DNA of 40,380 bases from contig CACYIC010000008.1 of assembly GCA_902774325.1 (NCBI GenBank), forward strand, positions 1-40,380, read 5' to 3'. Each line of letters starts with the position of its first letter. Within the stretch, counting starts at the first letter, position 1. Made by a program: the position numbers and the translations under genes. Origin of the DNA: an uncultured Ruminococcus sp. (lineage in GTDB: Bacteria > Bacillota > Clostridia > Oscillospirales > Acutalibacteraceae). Below are positions 22,284 through 31,700 of this stretch, piece after piece. The notes beneath the pieces were generated by a model, which had not been told where the DNA came from, did no database searches, and saw nothing but the letters and a program-made list of their open reading frames with translations.

Positions 22284-22886
22284 TCATTCGGCGTCCTTCT
22301 TGACCATATCCCAGTTGAACTTGTCGGTGCAGCAGGGGATGAAGAGCAGCTTTGTGTTGCCGATAGAGAGGATGTCGCCGGACTGCAGCTTCTCGGGCGA
22401 GAGCACGACGCTGTCGTTGAGATAGAAAAGCTCCTTTGAATCGCCGGGCTGAACGAGGAAGATGTTGTTCTTGGGCTCATAGAGCACGATGGCGTGTCTT
22501 TCTCTCGAAACGGAGCCGTCCTGCGCAAGCTGAACGTCCATTCCCGGGGATCTGCCGACAAAGTTTCTGCCGGTCTTGAGCTTGAAATCCTCGCCGAAGT
22601 GCTTGCCCTCGATAGCTACAAGCCAGCCTACAACGGGCTCGAAGGAAATCTCGCCGAAATAGCCGATGGTCTTCTCGAGATCCTCGCTGTCCTTAGCCTC
22701 GTTCACGATATCGTCAAGGCGCTGAGCGGGCGTCGAGGCGGGAGCGGCTTCCTTCTTCTCCTCGGTAAAAGCGGGAGCTCTGTTTGGCTGGGGAGCGGCT
22801 TTCGCGGCGTCGGGGTTGCAGTGAGGACAAACGCTGAAGCGCTCGGCGTCATAGAAATGTCCGTTTTCGCATCTAATGAGTTTCAT
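22284..22886 (-). CDS. Zinc-ribbon FHA-domain protein
   Basis: 200 residues. The N-terminal zinc ribbon has Cys6, His10 and the pair CPHC (20-23). A Pro/Ala-rich linker follows, then EKTIGYFG with Thr73, and an FHA domain about 88-190 (GWLVAIEG; GRNFVGRS near 107-113; SRERH 127-131; DSVVLSPEKLQSGD). The GRS and SxxH residues that bind phosphothreonine are present. AAGGAG lies 8 nt before ATG 22886. A sister protein at 27856-28422 has the same layout and the same EKTI motif. From FHA biology it should bind phosphothreonine proteins made by the kinases in this locus; Thr73 may itself be phosphorylated. It has its own possible promoter 290 bp after the PP2C gene. Confidence 0.85.
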   Translation of the reverse strand: MKLIRCENGHFYDAERFSVCPHCNPDAAKAAPQPNRAPAFTEEKKEAAPASTPAQRLDDIVNEAKDSEDLEKTIGYFGEISFEPVVGWLVAIEGKHFGEDFKLKTGRNFVGRSPGMDVQLAQDGSVSRERHAIVLYEPKNNIFLVQPGDSKELFYLNDSVVLSPEKLQSGDILSIGNTKLLFIPCCTDKFNWDMVKKDAE

Positions 22887-22905
22887 TTGAAAATCTCCTT
22901 TTGAA

Positions 22906-22911
22906 ATTATA
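22906..22911 (-). promoter_or_regulatory. Possible promoter for the terminal FHA gene
   Basis: A perfect TATAAT on the minus strand, 20 nt before the start codon, which leaves only a very short leader. No good -35 is seen. The rest of the 292-bp gap to 23178 holds GC-rich hairpins without T-runs and no credible gene. Confidence 0.35.
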
Positions 22912-23178
22912 GTTTTTTATTTTCGAGCCTCTGATAATCCATTGCTTTGCGGAAGTGCAAAAGAGCTGCGGCGGTTTTTTCAAAATCCCGGCGTCATACT
23001 GACGTATAACGAGGGATTCGGGAAAAATATGCCGTGAAGATCTCGCGCTTATACGCGGCAGGGAATTATCGGAGGTCCCCTCTATTACCGTTTCCCGCCG
23101 AAAGCCCTTTTGCCTTCACCGGACGCCGGTATGAACGCCGTTTGCCGCGCCAGCGCGGTCACGGCGTATTATTCCGAA

Positions 23179-24114
23179 TCAAAGGGCGGCTTCGGCGGGT
23201 CGTGAGCCCTCCGTGAACCTGAGCAGGACGGCGGTGGTGTTGTCCTGGTTCCTCTTGCCCATTCCGACCGCGGCGTTCGTGAGCGCCTCGGCGGCGATCG
23301 ACGTATTCTCGTAAAAGCTGTCTATTATCGAGCCGATATCCTCCTTAGAGAGCACGCGGTAAAGTCCGTCGCTGCAGAGCAGGACGCAGTCGCCGTCCAT
23401 CAGCTCGACGGGGTTGGGATTGATGTCGATATAACGGACTCCGCCGATGCCCATAAAGCTTATCAGCGCGTCCTTTTCGGGGTCGTTGTCCGCCTGCTCG
23501 CGGGTGATCGCGCCGCTTTTGACCTTTCGCTCAAGCAGCAGGCTGTAATTGTGATCCTCGGTGACGCAGACGATCTCGCCGCCTCGCTTGAGATATATCC
23601 TGCTGTCGCCCACCGAGACCCAATAGAGGCTCCTGCCCTCGATAATGACAGCGGTGAGGGTCGAGCCGGAGTGGAGCGGATGACCGTTCTCGTCGGTCAG
23701 ATTATAAACCGCCTTGTCCAGCTCGTCGACCATATATCTGAAGAACGCGGGCGCCTTTCCCGCCACCTCGAAGCTGTAGAAGGCGTCGAAGAGCTTTGTC
23801 ACAACGAGGTTGCTCGCGATCTCGCCGCCTGTCATCCCGCCCATCCCGTCGCACATCACGGCGAGGAAGATATTGTTTTCGCGGTATTTTTCGGGGTCGT
23901 CCGCGCGCGCGCAGTCCTGCTGGACCTTTCTCGAGCCGATCAGCGAGGAGATCCCGACGCTGATTTTTGCCGCCGTGTCCGCCGGCGCCGCCTCGGGAAC
24001 GGGGATCTGCGGCTGAGGCTGAGCTTCGACCTTCTCTATCGCCTCGTCGGGGACTATCGCCTCGGTCGGGATGTAATCGTTTTCTATATAAATCGGGTTA
24101 TTCATATCCATCAT
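23179..24114 (-). CDS. PP2C-family Ser/Thr protein phosphatase
   Basis: 311 residues from ATG 24114, GGAG 5 nt upstream. An acidic, Pro-rich N-terminal extension of about 50 residues precedes the PP2C domain: QQD (65-67), CDGMGG (88-93), SGSTLTAVI, VGDSRIYLK, CSDGLYRVL and QDNTTAV, which supply the metal-binding Asp residues. There is no membrane segment, so it is cytoplasmic. It lies 45 nt downstream of the kinase-FHA gene and should reverse its phosphorylations. This is the usual STK/PP2C pairing. The N-terminal tail contains TEAIVPDEAIEK, with no clear FHA-binding motif. Confidence 0.9.
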   Translation of the reverse strand: MMDMNNPIYIENDYIPTEAIVPDEAIEKVEAQPQPQIPVPEAAPADTAAKISVGISSLIGSRKVQQDCARADDPEKYRENNIFLAVMCDGMGGMTGGEIASNLVVTKLFDAFYSFEVAGKAPAFFRYMVDELDKAVYNLTDENGHPLHSGSTLTAVIIEGRSLYWVSVGDSRIYLKRGGEIVCVTEDHNYSLLLERKVKSGAITREQADNDPEKDALISFMGIGGVRYIDINPNPVELMDGDCVLLCSDGLYRVLSKEDIGSIIDSFYENTSIAAEALTNAAVGMGKRNQDNTTAVLLRFTEGSRPAEAAL

Positions 24115-24159
24115 ATATCTCCAAAAAGCTCTGTTGTCATCATTATTCGGCGTTTATCG

Positions 24160-26001
24160 TCAGTTCTCAAAGATCGTCAGCCTGTGGTTTGGAGTAACAA
24201 GGTAGAAGCTGCTTCCCATCTTGACGGAATACGGCATCCCCCTGTTCAGTCTTACGTTGTTATCAAAGAAGGTGCCGTTGGACGACTTGTCGGTGAGGAA
24301 GAACAACCCGCGCGCCGAATCGAACCTGAGAACGCAGTGGACGCGGCTGATATTGGTATCTCCGCCGACTATGAAATCGCATTCCTTCGACCTTCCTATC
24401 TTCATTTCCCTGTCGGGTATCAGGGGAATGCTGCATACTATCCTGCCGTTTGCGCTTATTCCGAGCCACGGTCTGCCGCGCTTCCTGTTTTCGGGCGGGC
24501 GGCGTACCGCTCCCTGCTGACCAAAGCCCGCGTTAGGATCGGAGCGCATATTCCGACGGTCGGGGGCTCCTCCCCTATTGTCCGTATTTTCAAAATAATG
24601 GCTCTGCCTTCTGCCAGAAGGGAAGGACTGAAAGCCTCCGCCGTAAACGGGGCTGCCGTTTCGCGGCGAAGCGCCCTCCGGCTCCTTGCGGGAAAAGCCG
24701 TCCCGGGCGGGGCTGCCGCCGTCCGCGACCCTGACGGTGCCGTCATCAGCAGGCGGCGCCGGGTTCTCGACCTGCTCCGCGGGCTTTGCCGCGAGGTTAT
24801 CGCCGCTTTCGCGGTCGGGCGCTTTTTCGGGAGAAGCCTTATCCTCCGCGGCGTCCTGAGCTCTCTCCGGTTTTTCGGCAGGCTCGCTCTCGAGCGTTTT
24901 CACGCCGTCAGCGGGCTTCTCCCCGGCGGGGGTCTTTTCCTGCCGCTCAACGGACTCCGCCTCGCGCAGCTTTTCCTGTTCCCTGCGCTTTTCCTCGAGA
25001 TTGCTTTTGCTGTAAACGTTGAGCTTTTCGAGATCGACGTCCAGCTCGCTCAGAAGATCAGGGAAGCCCTTGTATCTGTTCTCGGCGTCGAGCTCCATGC
25101 CCTTTGCTATGACGTCCGAGGTCTGCTTTGTCACCGGACAGCCGAGCTCGAAAAGCGTCGGCTGGTGCTCTCCCCTGTAGCGGTACATGGCGTCGACAAG
25201 CTGCTTGCCCGAAACGAGGGTATAGAAGGTCGCGCAAAGCCCGTAAACGTCCGTCCAGGGACCTTGTATGCCGCTCGCGCTGTACTGCTCCGGAGGAGCG
25301 AAGCCGGGCTTGAGCAGGATGGACATCCCGCTGTCCTGAACCTTGACATAATTTCGCGCCGCGCCGAAATCTATCAGCTTTATATCGTGATCCTTGGTCA
25401 CAAAAATGTTTTCCGGGCTGAGATCGCGGTGCAGGATATTCTTTTTATGGACCTCGACCAGAGCGCTCGCAACCGTGACGAATACCGCCTTGGCAAGCTC
25501 GGCGTCGATTTTCCCGCCGTTTTCCTTGCTCATCCTGCGCAGGTCGGAGCCGTCAAGATACTCCATTACAAGATAAGCCGTATTGTTCTCCGAAAAATAG
25601 TCCGCGATATCCACAACAACGGGATTTCCCCGCAGCGCGTAGAGGGTCTTTGCCTCCTCCACGAATTTATCTCTGCCGTGCACAAAGATGTATCTCGCCT
25701 TTTTGTCCTCCTTGGGACGTATCGTGCACCTGTCGGCGCCTCTTGACGAGTACTCCGTAGGCATATACTCCTTGACGGCGAGCAGGCGGTTGCTCTCGAT
25801 ATCCATCGAAACGTAGGTCACGCCGAAGCCGCCCTTGCCGAGCACCCTTCCTATAAGATATCTTCCGCAGAGCAGCGTGAAGGGCTCCAGGACGCCCTTG
25901 GGCTGTTTTTTGTCTTTTGAATAGTCGTATCCGCATTCGGGACATTCCTCGCGCCCGTTAAGCAGCGCGAAGCAGTTGGGACAACTGTCAAAGCGAAGCA
26001 T
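24160..26001 (-). CDS. Ser/Thr protein kinase with zinc ribbon and C-terminal FHA domain
   Basis: 613 residues. Zinc ribbon at the N-terminus (Cys7, Cys10, Cys20, Cys23). Kinase domain about 45-330: GKGGFG at 55-60, Lys77 in LAVKEY, Glu115/116, catalytic loop HRDLSPEN at 191-198, DFG at 211-213, APPEQY at 235-240. The Lys that normally follows HRDL is Ser, a variant seen in some Firmicutes kinases; the Asp is kept, so activity is plausible. A charged, Pro-rich linker (about 345-510) leads to an FHA domain (about 525-613: KIGRSKECDFIV, ISRVHCV, NGTFFDNN). There is no membrane helix. Combining writer and reader domains in one chain suggests self-recruitment to phosphorylated targets. The gene follows the VWA-FHA gene by 10 nt. 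Confidence 0.9.
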   Translation of the reverse strand: MLRFDSCPNCFALLNGREECPECGYDYSKDKKQPKGVLEPFTLLCGRYLIGRVLGKGGFGVTYVSMDIESNRLLAVKEYMPTEYSSRGADRCTIRPKEDKKARYIFVHGRDKFVEEAKTLYALRGNPVVVDIADYFSENNTAYLVMEYLDGSDLRRMSKENGGKIDAELAKAVFVTVASALVEVHKKNILHRDLSPENIFVTKDHDIKLIDFGAARNYVKVQDSGMSILLKPGFAPPEQYSASGIQGPWTDVYGLCATFYTLVSGKQLVDAMYRYRGEHQPTLFELGCPVTKQTSDVIAKGMELDAENRYKGFPDLLSELDVDLEKLNVYSKSNLEEKRREQEKLREAESVERQEKTPAGEKPADGVKTLESEPAEKPERAQDAAEDKASPEKAPDRESGDNLAAKPAEQVENPAPPADDGTVRVADGGSPARDGFSRKEPEGASPRNGSPVYGGGFQSFPSGRRQSHYFENTDNRGGAPDRRNMRSDPNAGFGQQGAVRRPPENRKRGRPWLGISANGRIVCSIPLIPDREMKIGRSKECDFIVGGDTNISRVHCVLRFDSARGLFFLTDKSSNGTFFDNNVRLNRGMPYSVKMGSSFYLVTPNHRLTIFEN

Positions 26002-26011
26002 CAGTTTTCAC

Positions 26012-27865
26012 CTACTCCATATATCTGATTGAAATTTCGGAGAGGCCTGCGGTTATCTTGTCTCCGTTTAAGATCTTCCTTCTGGTGGCGATCTTGCTGC
26101 CGTTGAGGAAGGTGCCGTTCTTGGACTCCATATCCATGATAAACAGCTCGTGGTTCACGTTTTCGATCGCGAAATGCTGTCTTGAGAGCTTGGTGTCGTC
26201 GATATAAATATCGCAGGTGGAGGAGCGTCCCACAATAACGCTGCTGACTATGGATATCTCGACGGTCTGCTCGGCTGATGAGCCGGTTTTGATGTGGAGG
26301 CTGACCCTTACGGAATCGTCCGCCTTGACATGATGGCGGATGATCGGAGCCTCCTGCGGGGCGTGCTCCTCGACAGCCGCAGCGCCGCCCTGAGGAGCGA
26401 AGCCGCCGAAGCTCCTGTTTTTGCCCTCGTCGCCGTGCCTGGGCTGATATTCGATGTTTTGGGCGGGGGCGGTCGTCGGCTGCTCGCGGATCTCCTCCGC
26501 CTCCGCTCTGTTGTTTTTCCTCTTGTTAAGGAGCACAAGGAGCACCGCGACTCCCGCTCCTATGATCACAAGCAGACCGACGCCCGCAGCAATGAGGATC
26601 CAGAACGGGAAGCTCTCCTTCTCGGGCTGAGGCGCGATGACCTCCGGCTCCGGCTGAGTCTGCTCCTGAACAGCCTGAGAGCTGACATTTACGGTCGCGG
26701 GCGCCGCGACGGGATTCTTTTCCATTGAAGCGTCGGTGACGCCGTTGAACGAGATCGTATAATCGCCGTTAGGCAGCGACTGCTCCATCTCGAGCTGAAC
26801 GCTCGTCGTCTTGTCGAGCGCCTCGACGTTGCTGACCGTCCACTTCTTGCCCTGAGCGTCCTCTACCGAGTAAGCGCCGCGCTCCGACGCGCCCGTTACC
26901 TTCTCGGAGAAGGTGAGCGCGAAGCGGTTGTTGGCGGCGTCGAACGTCGCCTCGACGACCTCGGGAGCTGTTGTGTCGGTCTGAGAATAGGGCGCGGCAA
27001 CGTCGACGTTGTACGTCTTTGAATCGTTTATTTTGATGCTGAGAAGCTTTTCCTCGCTTGAGGTGTAGTTGTTGTCAGCCCTCATGCCGATGATGGTGAC
27101 GTCGTTGACGCTCTCGAGAAACCGGCTGAAGGCGTCCTCGGAATTGATGACCTCGGCGTCGCCTCCGGAGGCTCGCGCGATCCTGCCGATCGAGTCGATA
27201 CTGCCTCGGCTCGCGTTCGGAGGAAGGCAGGCGTAAACCGGGAGCCTGTGAGTCGAGTATTTGTTGTAGATCTCGCTCTCGGTGATTCCGGTGTCGATAT
27301 CGTTTTCGCAGTCCGAGAAAACTATCGCGTACTGGCGGGTGAATTTGTCGATAGAATCCGCCGAGGACTTGTAGACCTCGTCGAGCGCGGAATAGAGCGC
27401 GGTGCCGGGGTCCTCGCTTTCGACGGAGTCGACGGCGGCGTTTATCTCGTCTGCCGACTCGCCGCCCTCGAGCAGAAAGCTGACGGCGGTGCCGAATCTT
27501 ACGATCTCAACTGCGTCGTTCGAGGACATCTCGCCGACGTAGTTTTTGGCGCAGTCCCTGACGAGCCTGAGATAGGTGTCGTTGCTCACCGAGGCGTCGA
27601 TGAGCAGATAAGCCTTGGTCGAATCGGAAGCGGGGTCAAAGGCTCCGGCGGAAACCACCTCGAGCTTTTCGCCGCCGTAGATCGCGGTTACGTCCGAGGG
27701 CGAGGATATGCCAAGCTCGGAGCCCTTCAGCTCCGCGACGACGTCGGGCATATTCAGCTTGACCATCGAATAATCTCCCGAGTCGTTTGCCGCGAACGAA
27801 GTGAACGACGCCGAAAAAGCGAGCAGCGCCGCAGCGATGATACCTGTTATTCTTTTCATTTCCAT
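26012..27865 (-). CDS. Membrane-anchored VWA protein with cytoplasmic FHA domain
   Basis: 617 residues from ATG 27865 (AAGGAG 7 nt upstream). Signal peptide to about residue 26 (FTSFAA). VWA domain about 83-265 with a complete metal-ion site: DASVS at 90-94, a Thr in PGTALYSAL and Asp in VFSDCEND. An Ig-like domain follows (about 310-400, TFSEKVTGASERGAYSV). One transmembrane helix at about 422-446, then a basic, disordered stretch, and a C-terminal FHA domain (about 518-617; GRSSTCDIYID, LSRQHF, SKNGTFLNG). The VWA part is outside and the FHA part inside, so an outer-surface binding module is tied to phosphothreonine recognition in the cytoplasm. The start overlaps the upstream FHA gene by 10 bp. 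Confidence 0.9.
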   Translation of the reverse strand: MEMKRITGIIAAALLAFSASFTSFAANDSGDYSMVKLNMPDVVAELKGSELGISSPSDVTAIYGGEKLEVVSAGAFDPASDSTKAYLLIDASVSNDTYLRLVRDCAKNYVGEMSSNDAVEIVRFGTAVSFLLEGGESADEINAAVDSVESEDPGTALYSALDEVYKSSADSIDKFTRQYAIVFSDCENDIDTGITESEIYNKYSTHRLPVYACLPPNASRGSIDSIGRIARASGGDAEVINSEDAFSRFLESVNDVTIIGMRADNNYTSSEEKLLSIKINDSKTYNVDVAAPYSQTDTTAPEVVEATFDAANNRFALTFSEKVTGASERGAYSVEDAQGKKWTVSNVEALDKTTSVQLEMEQSLPNGDYTISFNGVTDASMEKNPVAAPATVNVSSQAVQEQTQPEPEVIAPQPEKESFPFWILIAAGVGLLVIIGAGVAVLLVLLNKRKNNRAEAEEIREQPTTAPAQNIEYQPRHGDEGKNRSFGGFAPQGGAAAVEEHAPQEAPIIRHHVKADDSVRVSLHIKTGSSAEQTVEISIVSSVIVGRSSTCDIYIDDTKLSRQHFAIENVNHELFIMDMESKNGTFLNGSKIATRRKILNGDKITAGLSEISIRYME

Positions 27866-28422
27866 ATCCTGTCTCCTTTGCAGAAGGGAACGAAGCAAAA
27901 GCTGCTTTTGCCCGCCTCAAGCATATCGTTTTCAAAAATCTCTCTCTGACCGCAGATCAGCTCGCCGTTTATGTAGGTCATGCCGCCGCCCTCCACGGCA
28001 AAGAATTTGCCGCTCTTCGGATCGTAAACGACCGAAAAATGCCTGTCTCTCGAGATCTCGCGGTCGTCATAAAACACGATATCCATATAATCGCTTCTCC
28101 CCGCGAAATTCCTTCCGGGGAAGATGGCGTAGGACTTGCCCTTTTCGGGACCCTCGACGCAGACCAGCCAGCCTGCGGTGAGCAGGTTGTTTTCCCTGAG
28201 GCTGAATATGCTGATGGTTTTCTCTTCCTCTCCGACGTTCTCTCCGTAAAACTCGGTGAGGCTGCCCTCGTCGTTTTCGATCAGCTTCGGCTTGTATTGG
28301 GTTTTCATCTCGCCGATCGAGTTTTCATCGCCGTCCGAGGTCTCCAGCTCCCTGCAGTAGGGGCAGTAATCAAAGCGCCGATCGTCGAAATAATGACCGT
28401 GCTCGCATTTTACAAGTGCCAT
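27856..28422 (-). CDS. Zinc-ribbon FHA-domain protein, paralogue of 22284-22886
   Basis: 188 residues if started at ATG 28422, which aligns with the start of the paralogue (MALVKCEHGH against MKLIRCENGH); the frame is open to GTG 28452. Zinc ribbon with Cys6, His10 and CPYC (20-23). A variable acidic linker ends in EKTISIFS with Thr69. FHA domain about 85-185: GWLVCVEG, GRNFAGRS, ISRDRHFSVV. Phosphothreonine-binding residues are kept. It overlaps the VWA gene start by 10 bp, so the two are co-translated. There is no strong ribosome site in front of 28422, and a 293-bp gap separates it from the giant gene upstream, so a promoter may exist there. Confidence 0.85.
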   Translation of the reverse strand: MALVKCEHGHYFDDRRFDYCPYCRELETSDGDENSIGEMKTQYKPKLIENDEGSLTEFYGENVGEEEKTISIFSLRENNLLTAGWLVCVEGPEKGKSYAIFPGRNFAGRSDYMDIVFYDDREISRDRHFSVVYDPKSGKFFAVEGGGMTYINGELICGQREIFENDMLEAGKSSFCFVPFCKGDRIWK

Positions 28423-28572
28423 TTTTTCATCGGGGCTGTACCCGACCCTCACCTCTTTCGCCGTTCGTTTTTTTATGATCCGGGTGCGCCGCAGACCGCG
28501 CGGCGCCGCCTTTTTTCCTTGATAAGCTCTTAAAGGGCATTGAAGCGATCCAATGACTTTTAACAGCTTACC

Positions 28573-28612
28573 CGCCGTCCGCCGCGTTTTACCGCGACGG
28601 ACGGCGCGTTTT
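28573..28612. terminator. GC-rich hairpin in the gap after the giant gene
   Basis: Stem CGCCGTCC/GGACGGCG with an inner CGCG/CGCG pairing and six T on the plus strand. On the minus strand, the direction of the operon, no T-run follows, so it may pause or stabilise rather than terminate. No gene is seen in the 28423-28715 gap. Confidence 0.4.
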
Positions 28613-28715
28613 TTGCTGATCTCAGATAAACAGACCGCAAAGAATGTCCGGTATTTATTTGGGTCCGGTATTATCTGTTTTTACGGCGCGGGACTCATTT
28701 CCCGCGAAAAGCCCG

Positions 28716-31700
28716 TCAGGAGGCTGACTTTTCCTTTCTTCTCTTGTTGAAGAGGATGAGGAATACGATCAGACCCGCGAGGAGAACCGCTCCGCCGATG
28801 GTCGAGAAGAAGAGAACCTTGTTCGCGAACCAGCGGACTATCGGGTTGGTCGATACGGTGATGCCGTTGACGGTGTAAGCCTTCGCCTTGTTGGAGGCGA
28901 GGTCGGAAACGTTGATCTCGATCTTGTGATCGAGACCGCTGCCGATCGTGAACTTGTAGCTTCCGCCGGAAAGCTCCTTGAAGGGAACATTTTTGTCGTC
29001 GAGCTTGACTTCGATGCTCTCCGTGTCGACGTTGATATCCGCGATCTTGAACTCAACGTCAAATTCGGTGGCGTTGACGCTCTGGTTGTCGGACACGTTC
29101 GAGGTGATCACGGGAGCGGTGCGGTCGACCGTGAAGCTTACGACCGAAAGCTCTGAATCGGAGCTGACGTTGATGTTGCCCGCGGTATCGTGAGATGTGG
29201 CGATGACCGAATATTTGGAGTCGTTTGAGAAGTAGCTGTTGTTGAGGCTGTAGACCGATTCGTACCATCCGCCGTAATTCTCGTCGGTGGGCTTGTTCTC
29301 GATAAAGTTCGTGCTGTTGAGGTCGACGTTCCTCGAGGCGTTGTCGTCAACGATCCTCAGGGTCGTGCCGCTCGCCATCTTGTCGATATTGATCTCGTGG
29401 AGAGCAACGCTGATATTGTCGGAATTCGTATAGGTGTCGTTCGGAACGTTCGAGTCTACCCAGAAGGTCGAGCCGTTTCTGTTGACCGAGAAGTTGAAGG
29501 TCTCAACCGAGGCGTCCTTCTTGTCGGAGCCCTTGCACTTGATGTCGCTGCTGCTGTTCTTGGCGAGGTCGGTGGCGGTGCACTTGAAGGTGTAGTAGCC
29601 GTCGGTGCTGAGATTTTGGATGCTGTAAGTAAATTCCTTGCCGGTGTCGCCCGTCTTTTCAAGATCGATCTTCTTCACAACGAGCTTTGACGCGCTGTTC
29701 TCGGGCTCGTCGCTCTTTGCCTCGGTCACTACGGCGGTGAGCTCGGGCTTGATGTCGGAGGAAACGATATTGTCGTCCGTGACCTTGAGGGTGAACGAGA
29801 GCGTTTCGGCGTTGTTCGCGGAGGAATTTAGGATGGTGTCGCTGATCTGTATCTCGGGCTTCTTGGTGTCTATGACCATGTTCTTCTCCTCGAGAGCGGT
29901 CATGGTGTTGTCGCTCGCGTCGGTGCAGCTGAGCGAGCAGCTGTGAACGCGGTCGCCGCTGATCGTATATGTCGCGGTGTGAACGTCGCCGTTAGAGCTC
30001 CATGAAACGCTTACGGGCGAGCCGTCTACGCTGAATACGGTTTCCGCGTCGGAGAAGTTAGCCTCGGTGACGCTGAGGCTGATGGTGATGCTTCCGCTGT
30101 AGTATCTGTTGCCGTTTGAGGTCTGGACCGCCGAGGAAGCCTGCATTGTGGCGGTGGGAGCGACGTTGTCGGCAACGAGCCTGGTGGAGTCAGCCGTGGT
30201 CGTATTGTTGCCCGAGCGGTCGTGCGCGACTGCCGTTACGGTGCCGTCGAACTGGTTGAGCGACGAGAGCGCCGAGGCGGGGATGGTAAAGGTCGCGGTC
30301 GAGGTGCCGCCGTTCTTTGTGATCGAGGAGTTGGCGATGGCTGTCTTGACTACCGCCGCGTTGCTGCTGCTCGCGTCGGAGGCGAGGATGCCCTCGTAAT
30401 CAAAGGTATCTACTCCCGAGGTCGCGTCGAAGCAGGTGATCGTCACGGTCACGGGGTTGTTGTAGAACTGCTTGCCGTTCTTTGTCCTCAGCGCGCTGCT
30501 GTAGCTGAAGCCGATGGTCTGGGGCGCCGTGGCGTCGACCGTGAAGAGGTCGGGTGAATAATCCGCGATGCTCCTCTTTGCCAGATCCTGATATTCGATA
30601 TCGAAGGTGAAATTGGCGTCCTTGCTGTAATAGACCTTGAGGGTGTGGGTATCTCCGCTGCTGCTCCACTCGCCGGTAGAGTACGCGCCGCTCACGGCGT
30701 TGCCGCTTGAATCGGTCGCGGAGACGATGAGCTTGACATCATCGGAGCGGAAGTTCGTCTCGGTGACGGTGATCGTCGCCGACTGAGCGCTGCCGTAGTA
30801 TTCCCTGCCGCTTTCGGTCACGCTTGTCGGATTGCTCTTGTTCTTGTTGTGGTATTCAACCTCTACCTTGGGATCGGTCAGGTCGATAACGAGGTTCTCC
30901 TTGCTGATCTCGCCGCCCGAGTTGTCGGAGCGGTCGGTATAGCTGAGGTAGTAGGAGTGGACGCCCTCGGCGCTGATGACGAAGTCGGCTTTTCTGACGT
31001 CCTTATCGCTGCTCCAGGTCAGAGCGTAATCGGAGCCGTCGATCTTGAATACGACGTCCTCCGCGTAGAAGTTCGCCTCGTCGATCGTGATGGTTCCCTT
31101 GACGTCGCCCTGGTAGTAGTAATACTTCTTGCCGCCGATCTCCGCCTCGTTGACGGGCTCGGTAGTAGAAATGCTGCACTTGGGGCTGATATTGTCTACA
31201 ACCAGCCTTCTGGAGTTCTCCGCCGCGCCGACGGACTGCTGTCCGTTGCTCTTGAGGCTGTTGCCTGAGCGGTCGGTCATCACGGCGTTGAACCAGCCGT
31301 TGAAGTTGTTCTTGTCGGTGAGCTGTTCCGCGGGGATGGTAAGCGTGATCTCGGTATAGCCCTTATCGGAGCTAACGTCCTGGCTCACCGTATCTACCGC
31401 GCGGTTGACCGAGCTCACGCCCTCGGCAAGCGCTCCGTTATAGCTGAAGCTGCTGCAGCCGGAGGTCGCGTCGAAATATTTGAGATCGACGGTCAGGGGC
31501 GCGTTGTAGAAGCCGAAGGTCACGCCGCTGATGATGGTGTTGACGAAGTCCCTGAGACTGCCGCCGTAATTGAGAACGGTTAGCTCGGGCGGCACGTTGT
31601 CGATGGTGAAAACGTATTTGAAGTTGTCCATCTTGTTGGCGGCGAGATCGGTGTACTCGATCTCAAAGGTGTAATTAGCGTCGGAGGAGAAGGTGATCTC

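Noticed and set aside
23551-25746. 731-codon open frame on the plus strand
   Set aside because: It lies antisense to the PP2C and kinase genes, which have clear domains. Its translation is Arg/Val/Leu-rich low-complexity typical of the complement of GC-rich coding DNA.
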